A stretch of DNA of 64,000 nucleotides from Oreohelix idahoensis (GCA_024509875.1 JAMPIV010009920.1:310001-374000); one strand, 5' to 3'; counted from the first letter of the stretch, positions 21,923 to 32,950 are shown. The notes: a model not told the origin generated them from the letters alone. Made by a program: numbers and translations.

Positions 21923-21934
21923 CTGTATAACAGC

Positions 21935-22825
21935 ACAAAGAAGCTAACAGGGAAATACAAGCAAACAAGTTGCCTCATAAAAGACAAGAATGGAAAACTG
22001 CTCAGCAATATACAAGAGCAAATGACGAGTGGACAGAATATTTTGAGGACTTTCTCAATAGACCAGCCCCACAAAACACCCAGGACATCCAGCCAGCAGA
22101 AGGAGAGCTACAAATTAATGGTGAAAGACCAACGAAGGAAGAAATAAAGAAAGCCATAAAGCTTCTAAGAGATGGAAAAGTGTCTGGACCTGATGGCATT
22201 CCAGCAGAGGCCATCAAAGCAGATGATATCGACACAGCTACAGAGATGTTATATAAATTACTTGGTAAAGTCTGGGAAAAGGAAGAGATACCAGCAGAGT
22301 GGAGGGGGATATCTGGTTTGGTTGCCTGGGGGGGGGGGGGGGGCACAGGTTATATACAGAACAAAGTCTGGAATGGAATTCACCACTATACATCGGATTT
22401 GTGGACTACGAAAAGGCATTTGACAGTGTAGACAGGGAATCACTTTGGAAATTGATGAGGCATTATGGAGTACCCTTGAAGATCATTAATTTAATAAAGA
22501 AAACATATGAAGATCTGGCATGCAGAGTTCTTCATGAAGGACAGCTTACAGAACCGTTTGGGATAAGAACAGGAGTGCGACAGGGATGCCTCTTGTCTCC
22601 TGAGGAAACCTGCTGATAGCATTACAAGGCAGTCCTTGTTCTGGAACCCCAAGGGCAAGAGAGGCAGAGGTAGACCAAGAAGCACATGGAGAAGAGAGCT
22701 GGAAACAGAGGTGAAAATGATGAGGAGAACGTGGAAAGAACTTGAGATGATGGCACGAGACAGGAGGACTTGGCATGTGTTATTCACACAGAAAACAAAG
22801 CACTTAAATCAGCTAACGTAATTTT
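21935..22825 (+). mobile_element. LINE-C, RT remnant and 3' end (segment 3 of 3)
   Basis: Reads RPTKEEIKKAIKLLRDGKVS then GPDGIPAEAIKADD, and later FVDYEKAFDSVDRESLWKLM, TYEDLACRVLHEGQLTEPFG and GVRQGCLLS, all RT blocks. Two internal losses are visible. At about 22,310-22,350 the stretch between the PAEWR and the palm blocks is replaced by short sequence with a G run (22,328-22,343). At about 22,600 the frame jumps from GVRQGCLLS straight to the C-terminal basic block GKRGRGRPRSTWRRELE, so the YxDD active site is missing. Not functional. Confidence 0.85.
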
Positions 22826-23339
22826 CAGAAAAGACAAAGGCCATTAAGTTTTGCACACACCACAACATTATGTCTTGAGATAATATATTAGTAGTGTATG
22901 TGTGTATATGTATATATGTATGTGTGTGTGTGTGTGTGCGCGCGCGTGCGTGCGCGCGTGCGTGCGTGCGTGCGTGCGTGCGTGTGTGTGTGTGTGTGTG
23001 TAAAAGCTTTGAAGCGGCTCCGCATGGAACGCACAAGTCTCTGAAGGAAATTCCGGGAAATCAAGTCCCATTCACGTGTAAGAGCAGCTTCGAGCTGTTG
23101 CAGATTAGCTGGAGAACCTTGCCTGTAGACTCTGCGTCCAAGCTTGTCCCACAGATGTTCTATAGGGGACATGTCTGGTGATAGGGCAGCTTTCTGCCAC
23201 AGATCAATCATCAGCGTGTGTGCGCACAGCTGCCTTACTGTTCTGGTGATATTGCAGTAGCCAATCAATCATTGTTCTTGCAGTAAGATATTGCATGCGA
23301 TAATGCCGCGCACGTGCATTATCCTGCTGGAGAAGCTGC
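22826..23339 (-). pseudogene. Tc1-like transposase, C-terminal half (split gene)
   Basis: Minus strand from the LINE-B junction: QQDNARA (second catalytic Asp in Tc1 families), then SPDMSPIEHLWDKLGRRV (third catalytic residue, Glu of PIEHLW), NLQQLEAALTREWDLI and MRSRFKAF. This is the end of a DD34E-type transposase of about 340 residues. A frameshift separates the middle and end blocks. The gene is broken by LINE-B at the TSD TGGAGAAGCTGC (23,328-23,339), and the N-terminal half lies at 26,496 and beyond. The (TG)n-rich segment at 22,895-23,001 lies downstream of the coding end. Confidence 0.85.
22895..23001. repeat. TG/CG dinucleotide and GTGC microsatellite
   Basis: Alternating purine-pyrimidine tract of TG, CG and TGCG units, about 105 bases and strongly Z-DNA prone in principle. 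Open frames of H/T/A/R residues across it are artefacts. Confidence 0.9.
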
Positions 23340-23343
23340 TTGC

Positions 23344-23805
23344 TTACTTAGTCGTTCCTCTTCTACCGTGAGGTGTAGAGGTTTGGAAGAGAGAGCGCCA
23401 GACTATTCTATCAGCTGTCTTCTTCCTGGCCTGGTTCCATTCTAGTCCTCGGTCCTTCAAAGATTGTCTAATGTTGTCCTCCCAGCGGACTCTGGGTCGT
23501 CCTGGAGGTCTGGATCCCTGGCTCTTTGTTTCCCATGCTTGTCGTGGTAGCCGATCTTCTCCCATTCTGCAGATATGGCCAAACCATCTTAGTTGGGACT
23601 GTTCTATTTGGGTATGCAGCGGGTGGGATTTTAGGCCTTGACGTATCGTCTGGTTGCGGACCATGTCTCTTCTTGTTACTTCAACCACCTTCCTCAGATA
23701 CCTCATTTCTGAGGTTTGGATCTGGCTTTTGTGGGTTGTAGTCATTGCCCATGACTCGCATCCATATATCAAGACTGGGACATAGGCGGAGCGGTATAGA
23801 GCCAT
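23344..23805 (-). pseudogene. LINE-B1 ORF C-terminal domain
   Basis: 153 codons: VPVLIYGCESWAMTT, MRYLRKVVEVTRRDMVRN, QLRWFGHICRMGEDRLPR and GRPRVRWEDNIRQSL. The GCE.W and WFGH...R..RLP blocks are characteristic of the post-RT domain of many RTE-like LINEs. The frame ends in the 3' terminal region with TSTPHGRRGTTK, coding through the conserved CACCTCACGGTAGAAG end that also closes the short derivative at 20,463-20,712. Confidence 0.85.
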
Positions 23806-23849
23806 CTTCGTTTTCTTACCAACCTCTCTCTTGCTGAGGAATCCTCAAT

Positions 23850-25508
23850 TTATGGCCTGATAAAGTCTCCCAGCCGCTGCTTTTCGAGTGGCCAACTCTT
23901 CTTTGATGCCCCCTTTCGGTCTATAATAGCTCCAAGATATTTAAAGTGGTCGACCTGCTCCAGGACCTGTTCTCCCAACTTAATCTGATGTTTTCTTTCT
24001 TCTCGTGATATCACCATGGATTTTGTTTTAGAGCTGCTTATGACCATCCCTCTCTTCTCCAGCTCTTCCTTCCAGACTTGCAGGTTGGATTGGAGATGTG
24101 TCTCTGATTTAGCAATCAGGACAACATCATCAGCAAATGCTAGCTCTGAAATACAGACCTGTCTCATCTTCCAGTACCCCACTGAATACTTTCTTGTTCT
24201 CTCCTTACATGCCTTGATGACATCGTCCATGAGGAGTATGAAAAGATAAGGTGACAGGATATCGCCTTGTCTTACACCAGTGGTGGTCCTGAACTCTTCT
24301 GACTTATAGTTTGCTGTCCTCACATAATTTCTGCAAGACTTGTAGAAGCTCTGTATAGCATGTATCAGAGGTGCTGGAATGTTCTTCCTTTCCAAACAGT
24401 CCCAAAGTTTGCTCCAGGGGACCCTGTCAAACGCCTTTTCCAGATCTATGAAACAAAGATGGATCTCACTCTTGTACTCAAGGGCCTTTTCACTCAGCTG
24501 CCTGAGTGTGAAGATTAGGTCTTGAGTACTTCGGTTTGCTCGGAATCTGCACTGGGCTTCATCCAATTGTGGCTCAGCTAGGCATCGGAGTCTCTGCTCT
24601 AGGATTCTAGAGTAGATTTTACCAGGGACACTGAGAAGGGATATGCCTCTGTGGTTTCCACATTGTCGATTGTCACCATTTTTGAAAATCGGAGTTATGA
24701 TGGCAATCTCCCAATCCTTTGGTATGGCCTTGTTGCACCATGCTGCTTGTAGGACCCTTAGGAGTAATAGGTCGCCTGATGCTCCCATGTACTTAACCAT
24801 TTCTGGTGTTATACCATCATGCCCTGCTGCTTTGCCCATCTTGATTTTCTCCAGTGCTGCCTTCAGTTCTTCCATCTTTATGTCATCTTCATCACCATTT
24901 GTATCCTCTTCTGTGCTAGTGGTTATCATTTCTGATGCTCTACCTTGCTCACCATCAAGGAGTTCTGAAAAATATTCTTTCCATCTTTCCATTACTTCCT
25001 TCGGGGCAGTAAGCAATTTGCCTTGCTTGTCCTTTATAAATTTAAGAGGGCATTGTTTTTCCTTCCTCATGTTCTTTAGGGTCTTATAGAACAATTTCTG
25101 GTTTTCTTGCGCATCCTTTTCTAGCTTTTCTCCAAATTCTTCCCAGGACTTCTGTTTTGCTGCTAGCACCTTGTTCTTTGCTTCTGTTCTGAGTATCACA
25201 TATTCTCTATATTTCTCTATTTGTCCTGCTGTGTTTTTAGCTCCTAAGTATTGTTTCCATGCCATTTTCTTCTCTCTTATTTTCTCTTTGACTTCTTCTG
25301 TCCACCAAGGTGTCCTCTTTCTCTTGTTCCCAAGTCGGACTTCACCACATGCTTCTGCAGCAGCTGTCTTTATGATGTCCTTGAATTTAAGCCACAGGGT
25401 TTCCAAGTCATCAGGTTGTTCTTCTGTGTTTCTCACCGCTGTAGCAATAAGCCCCTGATATCTGGTCTTAATTTCTGGCTCTTTCAGCTTGTAGGTCTTA
25501 ATGCTCAT
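23850..25508 (-). pseudogene. LINE-B1 reverse transcriptase (552-codon open frame)
   Basis: Long uninterrupted minus-strand frame. Linker with TPWWTEEVKEKIREKKMAWK (residues ~65-85), then RT blocks: KMGKAAGHDGITPEMVK, WEIAIITPIFKNGD, NHRGISLLSVPGKIYSRIL, FIDLEKAFDRVPWSKLW, TGVRQGDILSPYLFILLMDD, and the active site ELAFADDVVLIAKS (F-A-D-D) near residue 460, then FKYLGAIIDRKG. This is the catalytic core of target-primed reverse transcription. The frame runs out at 23,850 and the C-terminus continues in another frame at 23,805, so one frameshift inactivates it. The first Met is not a real start; the protein begins in the endonuclease. Confidence 0.9.
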
Positions 25509-26368
25509 TTCTTCCGTTCGTTTACTTGGTTTCTTGCGTGGTGCTGGGCAGTTCCTAGGCTGAGCAACTCTTTCAGTTGTTCTTTTAATTGTAAGCAGGT
25601 AGTGATCACTTCCAATCTCGGCCCCCTCCAGACTCTAGCATCCCGGACATATTTGAATGAGCTCCTCCTAACAATGGCATAGTCGATCACTGACTTCTCA
25701 TTCTTTGTTGGTTCACACCTAGTGTATGCATGTATGCGCTTATGGGGGAACTTTGTGTTGGTAATGATCAGATTCTGCTCACTGCAGAATCTGAGGAGTC
25801 ACTTTCCATTGTCATTGAGAGTATCTTCTCCATATTTTCCGATATCTCCACCCCATCTAGCATGGTCATTTCCAACTCTGGCATTGAAATCTCCGAGCAT
25901 GATAATTTCATCTAGGCAGTCATCCACTGTCCTTTGAAGCAGCTCGAAGAATTCTTCCTTGACCTCCGCTCTCTCATCCTCATTTGGCCCATACACTATG
26001 ACCAGGTTGACTATGGTTTCTCCTTCTTTTAGTTTTACAACCATAATGCGCTCCGAGACAAAGTTCCATCCCTTGATACTATCTTTCTGGTTTTTGGCCA
26101 CAATGCAACCCACGCCTCCTTTAGCTCTTTCAGATGTGGGTACACCACTGTATAGCAGAGTGTTGCCATCAAGATCCATGACTCCTTGTCCCTTTTTCTT
26201 TGTTTCGGTAATAGCCAGGATTTCTAGTTTTGCTTTCCTCATCTCTTCCATCAGCTCCTCTTCTTTCCCATTTATACTTCTTGTGTTCCATAAGTTGTAG
26301 TCCGTAGTCCGTTCCAGTTCGTCGCCTTTAGAATCAGTCCGGTTTTCTCTCATATTGCTTGTAATCAT
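25505..26368 (-). pseudogene. LINE-B1 APE-type endonuclease
   Basis: 26,368-25,799 encodes 189 residues: LWNTRSINGKEEELMEEMRK (N-terminal block), LEILAITETKKKG (catalytic Glu), GGVGCIVAKNQKDSI, NLVIVYGPNEDERAE and IIMLGDFNARVGNDHARWGG (D-x-N block). A frame change near 25,799 and short pieces to 25,505 (IDYAIVRRSSFKYVRDARVW, ITTCLQLKEQLK) correspond to the end, where an S-D-H block is expected and is corrupted. The enzyme nicks chromosomal DNA to prime reverse transcription. Broken by frameshift. Confidence 0.85.
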
Positions 26369-26495
26369 AGTTTAAGACAAACAGGTGATTGGCCTGTTGT
26401 GCCTTTGCATGGTGGAGGGGCTGCCTCCTTACGGCCTCCAAGCAGGCCGCCCTCCTCCTTTTTCATCCGGGCTTGGGACCGGCATAGGCGGAGTT

Positions 26496-27340
26496 TGGAG
26501 AAGCTGCAAGTCTGGATAATTTGTGAATGCAGGAGCAACCAATGCATCCAGAACCTCATCTTGATATGTCACAGCATTAACATTTCCACGGAAGACGTGA
26601 AGAGGCAAGCGATGGTGAAAACTGAATCCTCTCCAAATGTGAACACTGTCACCTCCAAATCAGTTGTGCTAATGAACACAGCTATCTGCAAATCCACACC
26701 GTCGCCAAATCCGCATACGTCTATCAGCAAAGGATATGTTGAATCTGCTCTTGTCTGTGAATAGGACAGCATTCCACTGCAGTCTAGTCCATCTGACATG
26801 TTGCTCTGCCCATTGCAGGTGCTGCTGACGATGTCTGTGAGTCAAGTTTGGCCCAACATAAGGTCGTCTTGCAGTAAGGCCTGTATCTCTGAGTCGTCGT
26901 ATGACTGTCATCCGAGAGACTTGCCCACATCTACCCACTATTGCATTTGCTGTTTGACTTGCCAGGAGAGAACGATTCCTTAGGTGACTCAGCACAATAT
27001 GACGATCTTGGCAGGAGTAGTAACTCGTGGTTGGCCACTGCGAAGTCTATCCCAGGAACTGCCAGTGGTTCCTTAAACTTCAATGAGATGTACAATAGTG
27101 CTGTGGTGGCAATTCATCCATCTGGCAATGACCCGCGAGCTCATCCCGGCCTCCAACATACCAATGGCTCATTGGCGGTCGTTTTCAGATAGTCATGGCA
27201 TTTCAAGAACATGTACTAGGTGTTTTGTCTCAACGGCCTTTTTTATACCGAGTATACTGCCACAACGCGTATACATTTTCAGGGTCATAGCTGTTGGGAA
27301 TCGTGTTGCACGTGTAACTTTCATTGTTTTCAGGTAGTCT
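26496..27340 (-). pseudogene. Tc1-like transposase, N-terminal half
   Basis: Minus strand 26,995-26,669 encodes MLSHLRNRSLLASQTANAIV, VSRMTVIRRLRDTGLTARRP (helix-turn-helix DNA-binding region) and WNAVLFTDKSRFNISF (first catalytic Asp of the DDE domain in FTD-[EK]-SRF). Upstream pieces (HWQFLG, QPRVTT-like blocks) extend to about 27,190. A GCGG-containing start and TATA-like sequence lie near 27,240, but terminal repeats are not identified. Together with 22,826-23,339 it makes one gene split by LINE-B1. Stops and frameshifts confirm inactivity. Confidence 0.85.
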
Positions 27341-27720
27341 GTACACAAACCCGTGGGTTGAATCATGCACTTTCCATTCCAGCAGCCATTCGCTCTCTAC
27401 CTCATGACAAACATGGGGAAAATCCATTCCCAAACTTTATTTTCCAGCTTCTCTGCATCAGTATATAAAATGGTGCATTTTTAATGTGCTTCAGTATATA
27501 TACATATATGTATATACATATGTATATATAATGGTATGCGTGGAGGTAGATATACGTATGTGCATGAGGGTATGTGTGTATGATTGTACATGCAAATATG
27601 TATGTGTCCATTTTTCATGTATGTGCGTATGTGCATGTACGTGTATATACAGGTACATGCGTGTAAATGTGTATATATCTTATATCTATATTTTTGTTGT
27701 TAATGAATACACGCCTTTTG
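27341..27720. repeat. Tc1 flank and TA/TG-rich simple sequence
   Basis: Non-coding. 27,490-27,700 is a degenerate run of ATATAC, TGTGTA and ATGTAC words, an aged dinucleotide repeat. Confidence 0.6.
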
Positions 27721-27911
27721 AAATGTAGAAAAAAATAAATAAAATAAACGTTTAATTTGGCAACAATAACAAAAATTTAAATTAAAAAAAATAGAATAGT
27801 GAAAGGTTATATGTAATTTAAAATGTACTTCCCTTGTATTTCATTTTGTAAAATGTACATGATTTTGTAAATAGCAAAAGAAATGCAAATAAAAGTTTAA
27901 AAAAAAAAAAT
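27721..27911 (+). repeat. Possible retroposed 3' UTR with poly(A)
   Basis: An A/T-rich stretch ends with AATAAA at 27,888-27,893 followed a few bases later by about 12 A (27,899-27,910). This arrangement suggests the 3' end of a plus-strand retroposed transcript. Its source is not recognisable, and A-rich sequence could produce it by chance. Confidence 0.35.
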
Positions 27912-28309
27912 TATGGTGGGGCATTACTGCCGGCTTTAACCTCGATGGCAAAAGGCTTATTAACTTATTCTAGTGTCAAAATTTTTAATCTGTCCTTTTT
28001 TCAATTTCCTGTGTAGCTAGAATTTGTGTCCTATCTCTTATAGTGTTTTTTAAAAGGTCCCAATATTCTGCTTCGTTGTTTGTGGTTATGTCCTGTGTGT
28101 ATCCTTGAATGAGTTGCGATATTTGTTCTGTGTAGAAAGTATTTTTTAGTAGGTTATTGATAAATTTCCAATGTGGGGATCTCTTTAATTTCATATGTGG
28201 GTGTCCCGTATTTAAAACTGTGTAGACAGCTTGGTGGTCCGTAAATTTAAAGGTATTTTTGATGTGATAAGCTTTGTGTAAGTGTAGCTACTTGATGCAT
28301 AAATTCTAT

Positions 28310-29045
28310 CTAGTCTCGAGGCCCGTCTAAGATATGGGTTTGTCTTGTCTTGGTATGTGAATGCTTGTGTTTGCGGTTTGTGTAAACGTCCAAAAGGTCA
28401 TGTTCGTCTAACATCGATTGTAAAAGTCGTGGTTGCAAAGATTTATCGATGGTCATTTCCCGTACTTGTGATTCTAAGGACTGCTTGGATAGATCTAAAT
28501 GTGATAAAATACAATTAAAATCCCTGCCTAACACTATTTTAGCGCCCTTATAATACCTAGCTAAAGTGTTGCACAGTCCGTCATAAAACACAGGTTGGTC
28601 AGATTTTGTCACGGGTGCATATACGTTGAGTGTGTGTATATCTTGTCTGTTACGTACTTGTATTATGACAGTTCTGCCACCACTGTCTATCCTATTGTAT
28701 ACTAATTCCCACTCCTCAGTGATTTGCAGAATGGCCACGCCCGTATGTCTAGTGCCGAAGCTAAACCAACTGTGCCTTAATACTAATTTTGCCTTTTGTT
28801 ACTAACTATTTGGCATGACTGTCTGGGGTAATATTTGTTTGTTGCAAAAATAAAAAGTCATGTTTATGGGGGGTGTCCAGACCCAGGATGTCTTCTCTAC
28901 ATGTGGACTGTTCATCTCCGAAAAAGTACTGCGCACACGTGGACACAGTACAAAGGAAACAAACGTGAAACTGGCTCATTCTTTTTGGAGTTTTTTTTAT
29001 ATATATAAAGTTTTGATTCCTTTTGGCGAGGTGCGTCCCGTTCAA
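28310..29045 (-). pseudogene. LINE-F endonuclease remnant
   Basis: 28,738-28,310 is one open frame of 142 codons: MAILQITEEWELVYNRIDSG, TVIIQVRNRQDIHTLNVYAP and KIVLGRDFNCILSHLDLS, in which G-R-D-F-N replaces the usual G-G-D-F-N catalytic block, then LLQSMLDEHDLLDVY. Upstream pieces to 29,045 (DILGLDTPHKHDFLFLQQTN) carry the block where the catalytic Glu normally sits; Gln is seen instead (LQQT for LQE). Confidence 0.7.
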
Positions 29046-29262
29046 CCTAGTCAGTTATATTAGGGCGCATGTCCAAATATAAAAGACCTGTTGTCGTCTG
29101 TCAATGTTGCCCAACTAGGGTAGAGCTTGTCTTGTGTTGCTGGTACCGTCAGTGACTGGTCTGGTTGTGACAGTAAGTCTGTCTGGCATTTCGCTGTTGA
29201 CGTACTTAGGTGTTGTTGAGGTGTTCTGCCTCTAGACTGCTCGTCAACTACTGGTGTCGATG

Positions 29263-30181
29263 TTAATCAGCCGGAGTAAGGCTCCTCTTGCATCGCTCGT
29301 GGTGACAAAGACAGGTCTTGTGGGGGCTTGATCGTTGCGCGTTGTGCAGCCGATGTGCTTGGCTGTCCCTTGCGTGTTTCGTTGACTTCACCAACCAGTC
29401 GCTTTCTTGTAACAGGGCTCTTTTCCACTTGGGCGTGCGTTTGTGGTTAACCACCATAAAGCCATCTCCTTTAACTGAACTGGCCCTGGGACTCTCTAGG
29501 GCAGGGTGCTCATCTGATTGACTCTGCTCTGCTGGTGTAGCATTGTTGACGGCTTCTTCTATATCAGAATGCTTGGGTTTGGTGGCCGTCCTCTTTCTCA
29601 GGCATTGGCTTACCCAATGCGTGTCCAGACCGCACACTGGATCTTGCGACCCGGCAGGGATACCCACACACGTTGTACTTTCTTATCTGCACCTGCCATC
29701 TTCAGGTGAATAAAATGCGGGACTTGTTGAGGGGACAGCCTGTACAAGAAATTACATTTCTCTTACGCTGTCTTAATCCAAATGACTTCTGTGTTCTTGT
29801 CCCTCGACACCGCTGCTGCTATTCGTTGTACTGCCTCAGCCTTCATTGTGGGTGGTAACCAATGTAAGATACCCTTTATTTTTTTCTTATCTACGTACAC
29901 CGACATCAGTGGGTTCGACCACTCAAATATTTTCCCATGTAGGCCTCGATAATGTCTCATATGTGGCGTACCATTTATTTGGCCCTGCAAAGAGGTATAA
30001 CGTGGCAATGCCACTCCGGCAGGGCCTGCAAGAATACTCGCAATCTTGTAGAGTATGAAGCTCTACTGGCTTGTGGCCCAGTAACTGTGAATACCAACGT
30101 ACCTGGTATGTGGAGGGCACCTCTGCCTAGATCTTCTGCCATATTAATCACAAATTCAGGAATTACTGGTGCTGCTTTCAT
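29263..30181 (-). pseudogene. LINE-F ORF1 (RNA-binding protein) remnant
   Basis: Overlapping broken frames: MKAAPVIPEFVINMAEDLG at the start, then HWLPPTMKAEAVQRIAAAV and VDKKKIKGILHW, and a zinc-knuckle-like C-x4-H-x4-C at CGLDTHWVSQC, followed by a K/S/T-rich tail (29,667-29,263). Tx1/L1-like ORF1 proteins combine an RNA-binding domain with CCHC knuckles and coat LINE RNA. The first Cys of the knuckle is not visible in frame. Confidence 0.55.
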
Positions 30182-30190
30182 TTTATAAAG

Positions 30191-31250
30191 TTATCTTGGT
30201 CCGAAAACCTACAGTACACAGAAAAACCATAAGTTGGAAAGCCTACAACACAGCACAAAGTGAGAATGCCTTATTTAGTTTTGCCTCTGGTCACTGAGAT
30301 AACTGTCTCAGGCTCTGACTGGTTATTGTGATGCATCAGTCTATATACTAGTCCGGTGCTATGTCTTGCCGGATGAAATTATTTTTAATTGGAGTAGAGA
30401 CCGGAAACATTCATGATTGGTCTTGGGGCCTAGCTGACTGTTAAAATAATCTTTAACCTAACTAACTACGAAACCTCTAGTCTAAAATTATTGTTACTAA
30501 GCAAGTATGACCAACCATTGTTCTAGGTTCTCTCTATTCTAAATGTCTTCTGGCCTAACTTGTATGGAGGCCTCACAAGGTTTGATGACATCTTGGGTTC
30601 ATGTGTGCCATGATTGATGATGTCATTGGTTCTTGACTAGTATTTATTTTTTCTAACTAGCCATTCTTAACTGATTCCGTACGCAAGATCTTTTAAAAGA
30701 CGCAATGGCCGACCGCTGTGACCACAAGATCTTTTAAAAGACGCTGATTTATTTCGTTGTTTCTTTCTATTCTGATATTTTATACTGCCCGGAATTTATC
30801 TCGAACGGAAGTAAACACAAAACTGGGCAAATTTCAACAAGCTTCAACGTCTTTTATTTGCGTTTGAAGGGATTTTTTCACATTTATCTTCATCTTTAAT
30901 CGTGTTTTGTCGTATCGCCATAATGGCCGAAAACACACAGGATATGTTACTAATATGTGAACAGTGAACAAACTGTGTGATCAACCATAACTTTCTTACT
31001 TTTTCTGTGTTTCTAAATGGATTACCTGCACAAAGAGAGCAGTGAAACTGTATTGTGATAACAATTTGTTACAAGCCTTACGTAAGTCGAAAATTTTTGT
31101 TCAAAATTTCAAGTTATCTTTTTTCCGTGTACATGTTATCTGTTATAACATAAACATAACATAAATTAGCTAGAAAGGCATATAGATTTATATTGTTCAT
31201 CCAATGTACTTTAATTTGATATATAATATGTTATACTTAACTCATGATTA
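30191..31250. other. Unassigned intergenic stretch with a repeated near-palindrome
   Basis: No coding signal or element. A direct repeat CAAGATCTTTTAAAAGACGC occurs at about 30,684-30,703 and 30,725-30,744; each unit contains the perfect palindrome TCTTTTAAAAGA. Otherwise A/T-rich. Confidence 0.5.
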
Positions 31251-31374
31251 GACACACATTGTCAGTAAACGTAAATTATGTATGTGTAAATTTTTCGGGC
31301 TTAAAAATAATTCCTTCCAGAGCTGAAAATAATTATGTACGGAAAGAGTTAAGTACTTTACTATAATTCTAATA
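31251..31374 (+). pseudogene. Likely N-terminal edge of the pogo/jerky transposase
   Basis: Sequence immediately left of the piggyBac-like insertion translates weakly as ELKIIMYGKS and then, across the insertion, joins SDVVCRLTEEYGVG at 36,754. Pogo/jerky proteins begin with a psq-type helix-turn-helix of the form K..II...E.G.S....a..ygvg, which this resembles. A stop follows GKS. Assignment depends on the join and is tentative. Confidence 0.4.
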
Positions 31375-31894
31375 CAGGGTTCATAGCAAATTTCTTCAAG
31401 CATTTTCCAGGCTTTTTCCAGGTCCAGCACGTGATTTTCAAGGATGGGAAACTCTAATATTTTCCTCATCTAATTTTCTCAGATATAATTATCACTTTGC
31501 TGACCAGCAATCCGGAGCATTACTGTCTTCCATTACCAAGGTGTTTGCAGATTTCTTTAAAAAGAACTTTTTAAAAAAAAAATTCATAAAAGATTGAAAA
31601 ACAGACATCTTTTCGAAGTTTTTAGTGAATTTGTTCAACATCAGCGCAATAAAATGTTAGTGACATGGATGGTAATGAATAAAATAAGCTTGATTGATGT
31701 ATTGATTTAACGATTAACCATGTATATCAACATAAAAGGCTAATACAATTGTGAAGAAAAAAATGTTAAAAAAAAACTATTCTTCATGTTTGTCTTTTTT
31801 GAATGTATTCTGCATCTGTGGTATCTAACAATGAGTGTTTGTAAATGTTTGAGTAGTTAAGTGCCTCTAGTTGGAGTCTGAGCTGCTTTTTTCA

Positions 31895-32745
31895 TTAACT
31901 GGGGTTGAAGTTGTAGCTGTAGGCCTCTGCAAGAGTCTTTGTCAATGATCCACGTTGATAATCCTTGACTGTGTGGTATAACTTGAAGCAGGGTATCAGG
32001 CATAGAGGTACATTGCAATCTGGGCAGTACATGCAAGTCTGGCTTCTGTTCCCTGCAGCCTTACACACTTTACAGTCTGGTTTGTACCTTGCCCTTTCAT
32101 ATTTATCAATGAAGTGGTGCTCAGTAAGTCGTGTTGTTGTGACCTGTTGTTTTGAAGGTGTCACATTGCGTCGAAGAACAGCAGGTTCAATAACAGTCAC
32201 ACTGACATCCTGATCTTTGCTTTGATCTTTTTTTGTAGAGTTGGCAGTGTTGTAGGTTATGTGCCCATTGACCAGGGCAGTTTCAACTAAGAAATAATAT
32301 AAAAATAGGATCTGTGTGGGTAGGGGTAGCTTGCACCTAGTTGGCTGAAGTGATCAACACCTCCCATACTTTTGCTGATTTTTCTGCAAGCACTGGCTTC
32401 TGAATTGTTCTGCCCTAAAGAATTTGTCTGTCTAACTGTCTTGTTTATATTATCATTGGAGTGAACAGTAGATATAAGGTTAAATCTTTTCGTATCATGC
32501 CAGGTGACTGTCGGCATGCCTTATCTTCTGTCACACAAAACACAGGATGATGTCTTTTTCAATTTGAGTTGTTTTTTCTTCAGTGCTACAGGAAAATGCT
32601 TCCTATTTTCCGCTACTGTTCCAAATGCTTCAATCTGAATTTCAGGTCTTGAAATAAAGCTGAAGGCTGAATCAAAACTACCACAGAAGAGAATATGTCC
32701 CTTGTTGCGTATGAAATTTGAATTAAAACTATGGTGACTTTTCAC
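31895..32745 (-). pseudogene. PB1 piggyBac-type transposase, C-terminal half
   Basis: Minus-strand pieces in order: 32,745-32,521 (GHILFCGSFDSAFSF, GTVAENRKHFPVALKKKQLK, matching the piggyBac GT.r.NR..lP..lk block), 32,517-32,287 (TWHDTKRFNLISTVH, then SMGGVDHFSQLGASYPYP, matching W.D.K.v..lST.h and MGGVD), and 32,200-31,895 with the cysteine-rich end (CKVCKAAGNRSQTCMYC, CNVPLCLIPCFKLYHT). The N-terminal half with the first catalytic Asp residues is absent. Frameshifts separate pieces. The same C-terminal half recurs in PB2 and PB3. Confidence 0.85.
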
Positions 32746-32936
32746 TGAAAAAAAGAGTCCAAATAATCTCAGCTCTCAAGAGTGTTTTCCTTGGTCACAA
32801 ATGATGTCACATCTGTAGGTCTCCTAGTAGTGTTAGACGATTTGTACGTGTCCGAGGGAGTAGTGTTAGATGGTTTTGATGTTTCTGATGGAAAAACTTC
32901 CTTGATGTTGTGTTCTTTTCCGTTTAAAAAAAAAAA

Positions 32937-32950
32937 GGGGGGGGGGGGGG
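32937..32950. repeat. Poly-G run at a variable site of the PB elements
   Basis: 14 G after an A run. The homologous sites in PB2 (42,358) and PB3 (57,015) have only GGG after the A run, so the tract expanded in this copy. Confidence 0.8.

Larger units (their letters stand above)
23340..26495 (-). mobile_element. LINE-B copy B1, near full-length RTE-like LINE
   Basis: About 3.16 kb on the minus strand, flanked by 12-bp duplications TGGAGAAGCTGC (23,328-23,339 and 26,496-26,507), so both ends are defined: 5' AACTCCGCC, 3' tail (AAGT/AAGC)n. It carries a single polyprotein: endonuclease, linker, RT and C-terminal domain. It sits in a Tc1-like transposase gene beside the codon for the second catalytic Asp. 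The element has few frameshifts, so it is among the younger copies in the window. The clade is inferred from compact size, single ORF and tetranucleotide tail. Confidence 0.92.
27912..30190 (-). mobile_element. LINE-F: 5' half of a Tx1/L1-like LINE
   Basis: Minus-strand two-ORF LINE. ORF1 remnants run from 30,181 to about 29,263 and the endonuclease from about 29,045 to 28,310, followed by post-endonuclease sequence (28,194-27,985, FINNLLKNTFYTEQISQLIQ). The element is lost before the RT, at the poly(A) near 27,911. Motif style (FDGL, GRDFNC, long spacing) resembles the Tx1/L1 group rather than RTE. Several frameshifts; dead. Confidence 0.7.

Noticed and set aside
24643..25458. Plus-strand open frames of 95-148 codons over LINE-B1 and LINE-A copies
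   Set aside because: They are antisense shadows of the reverse-transcriptase frames.
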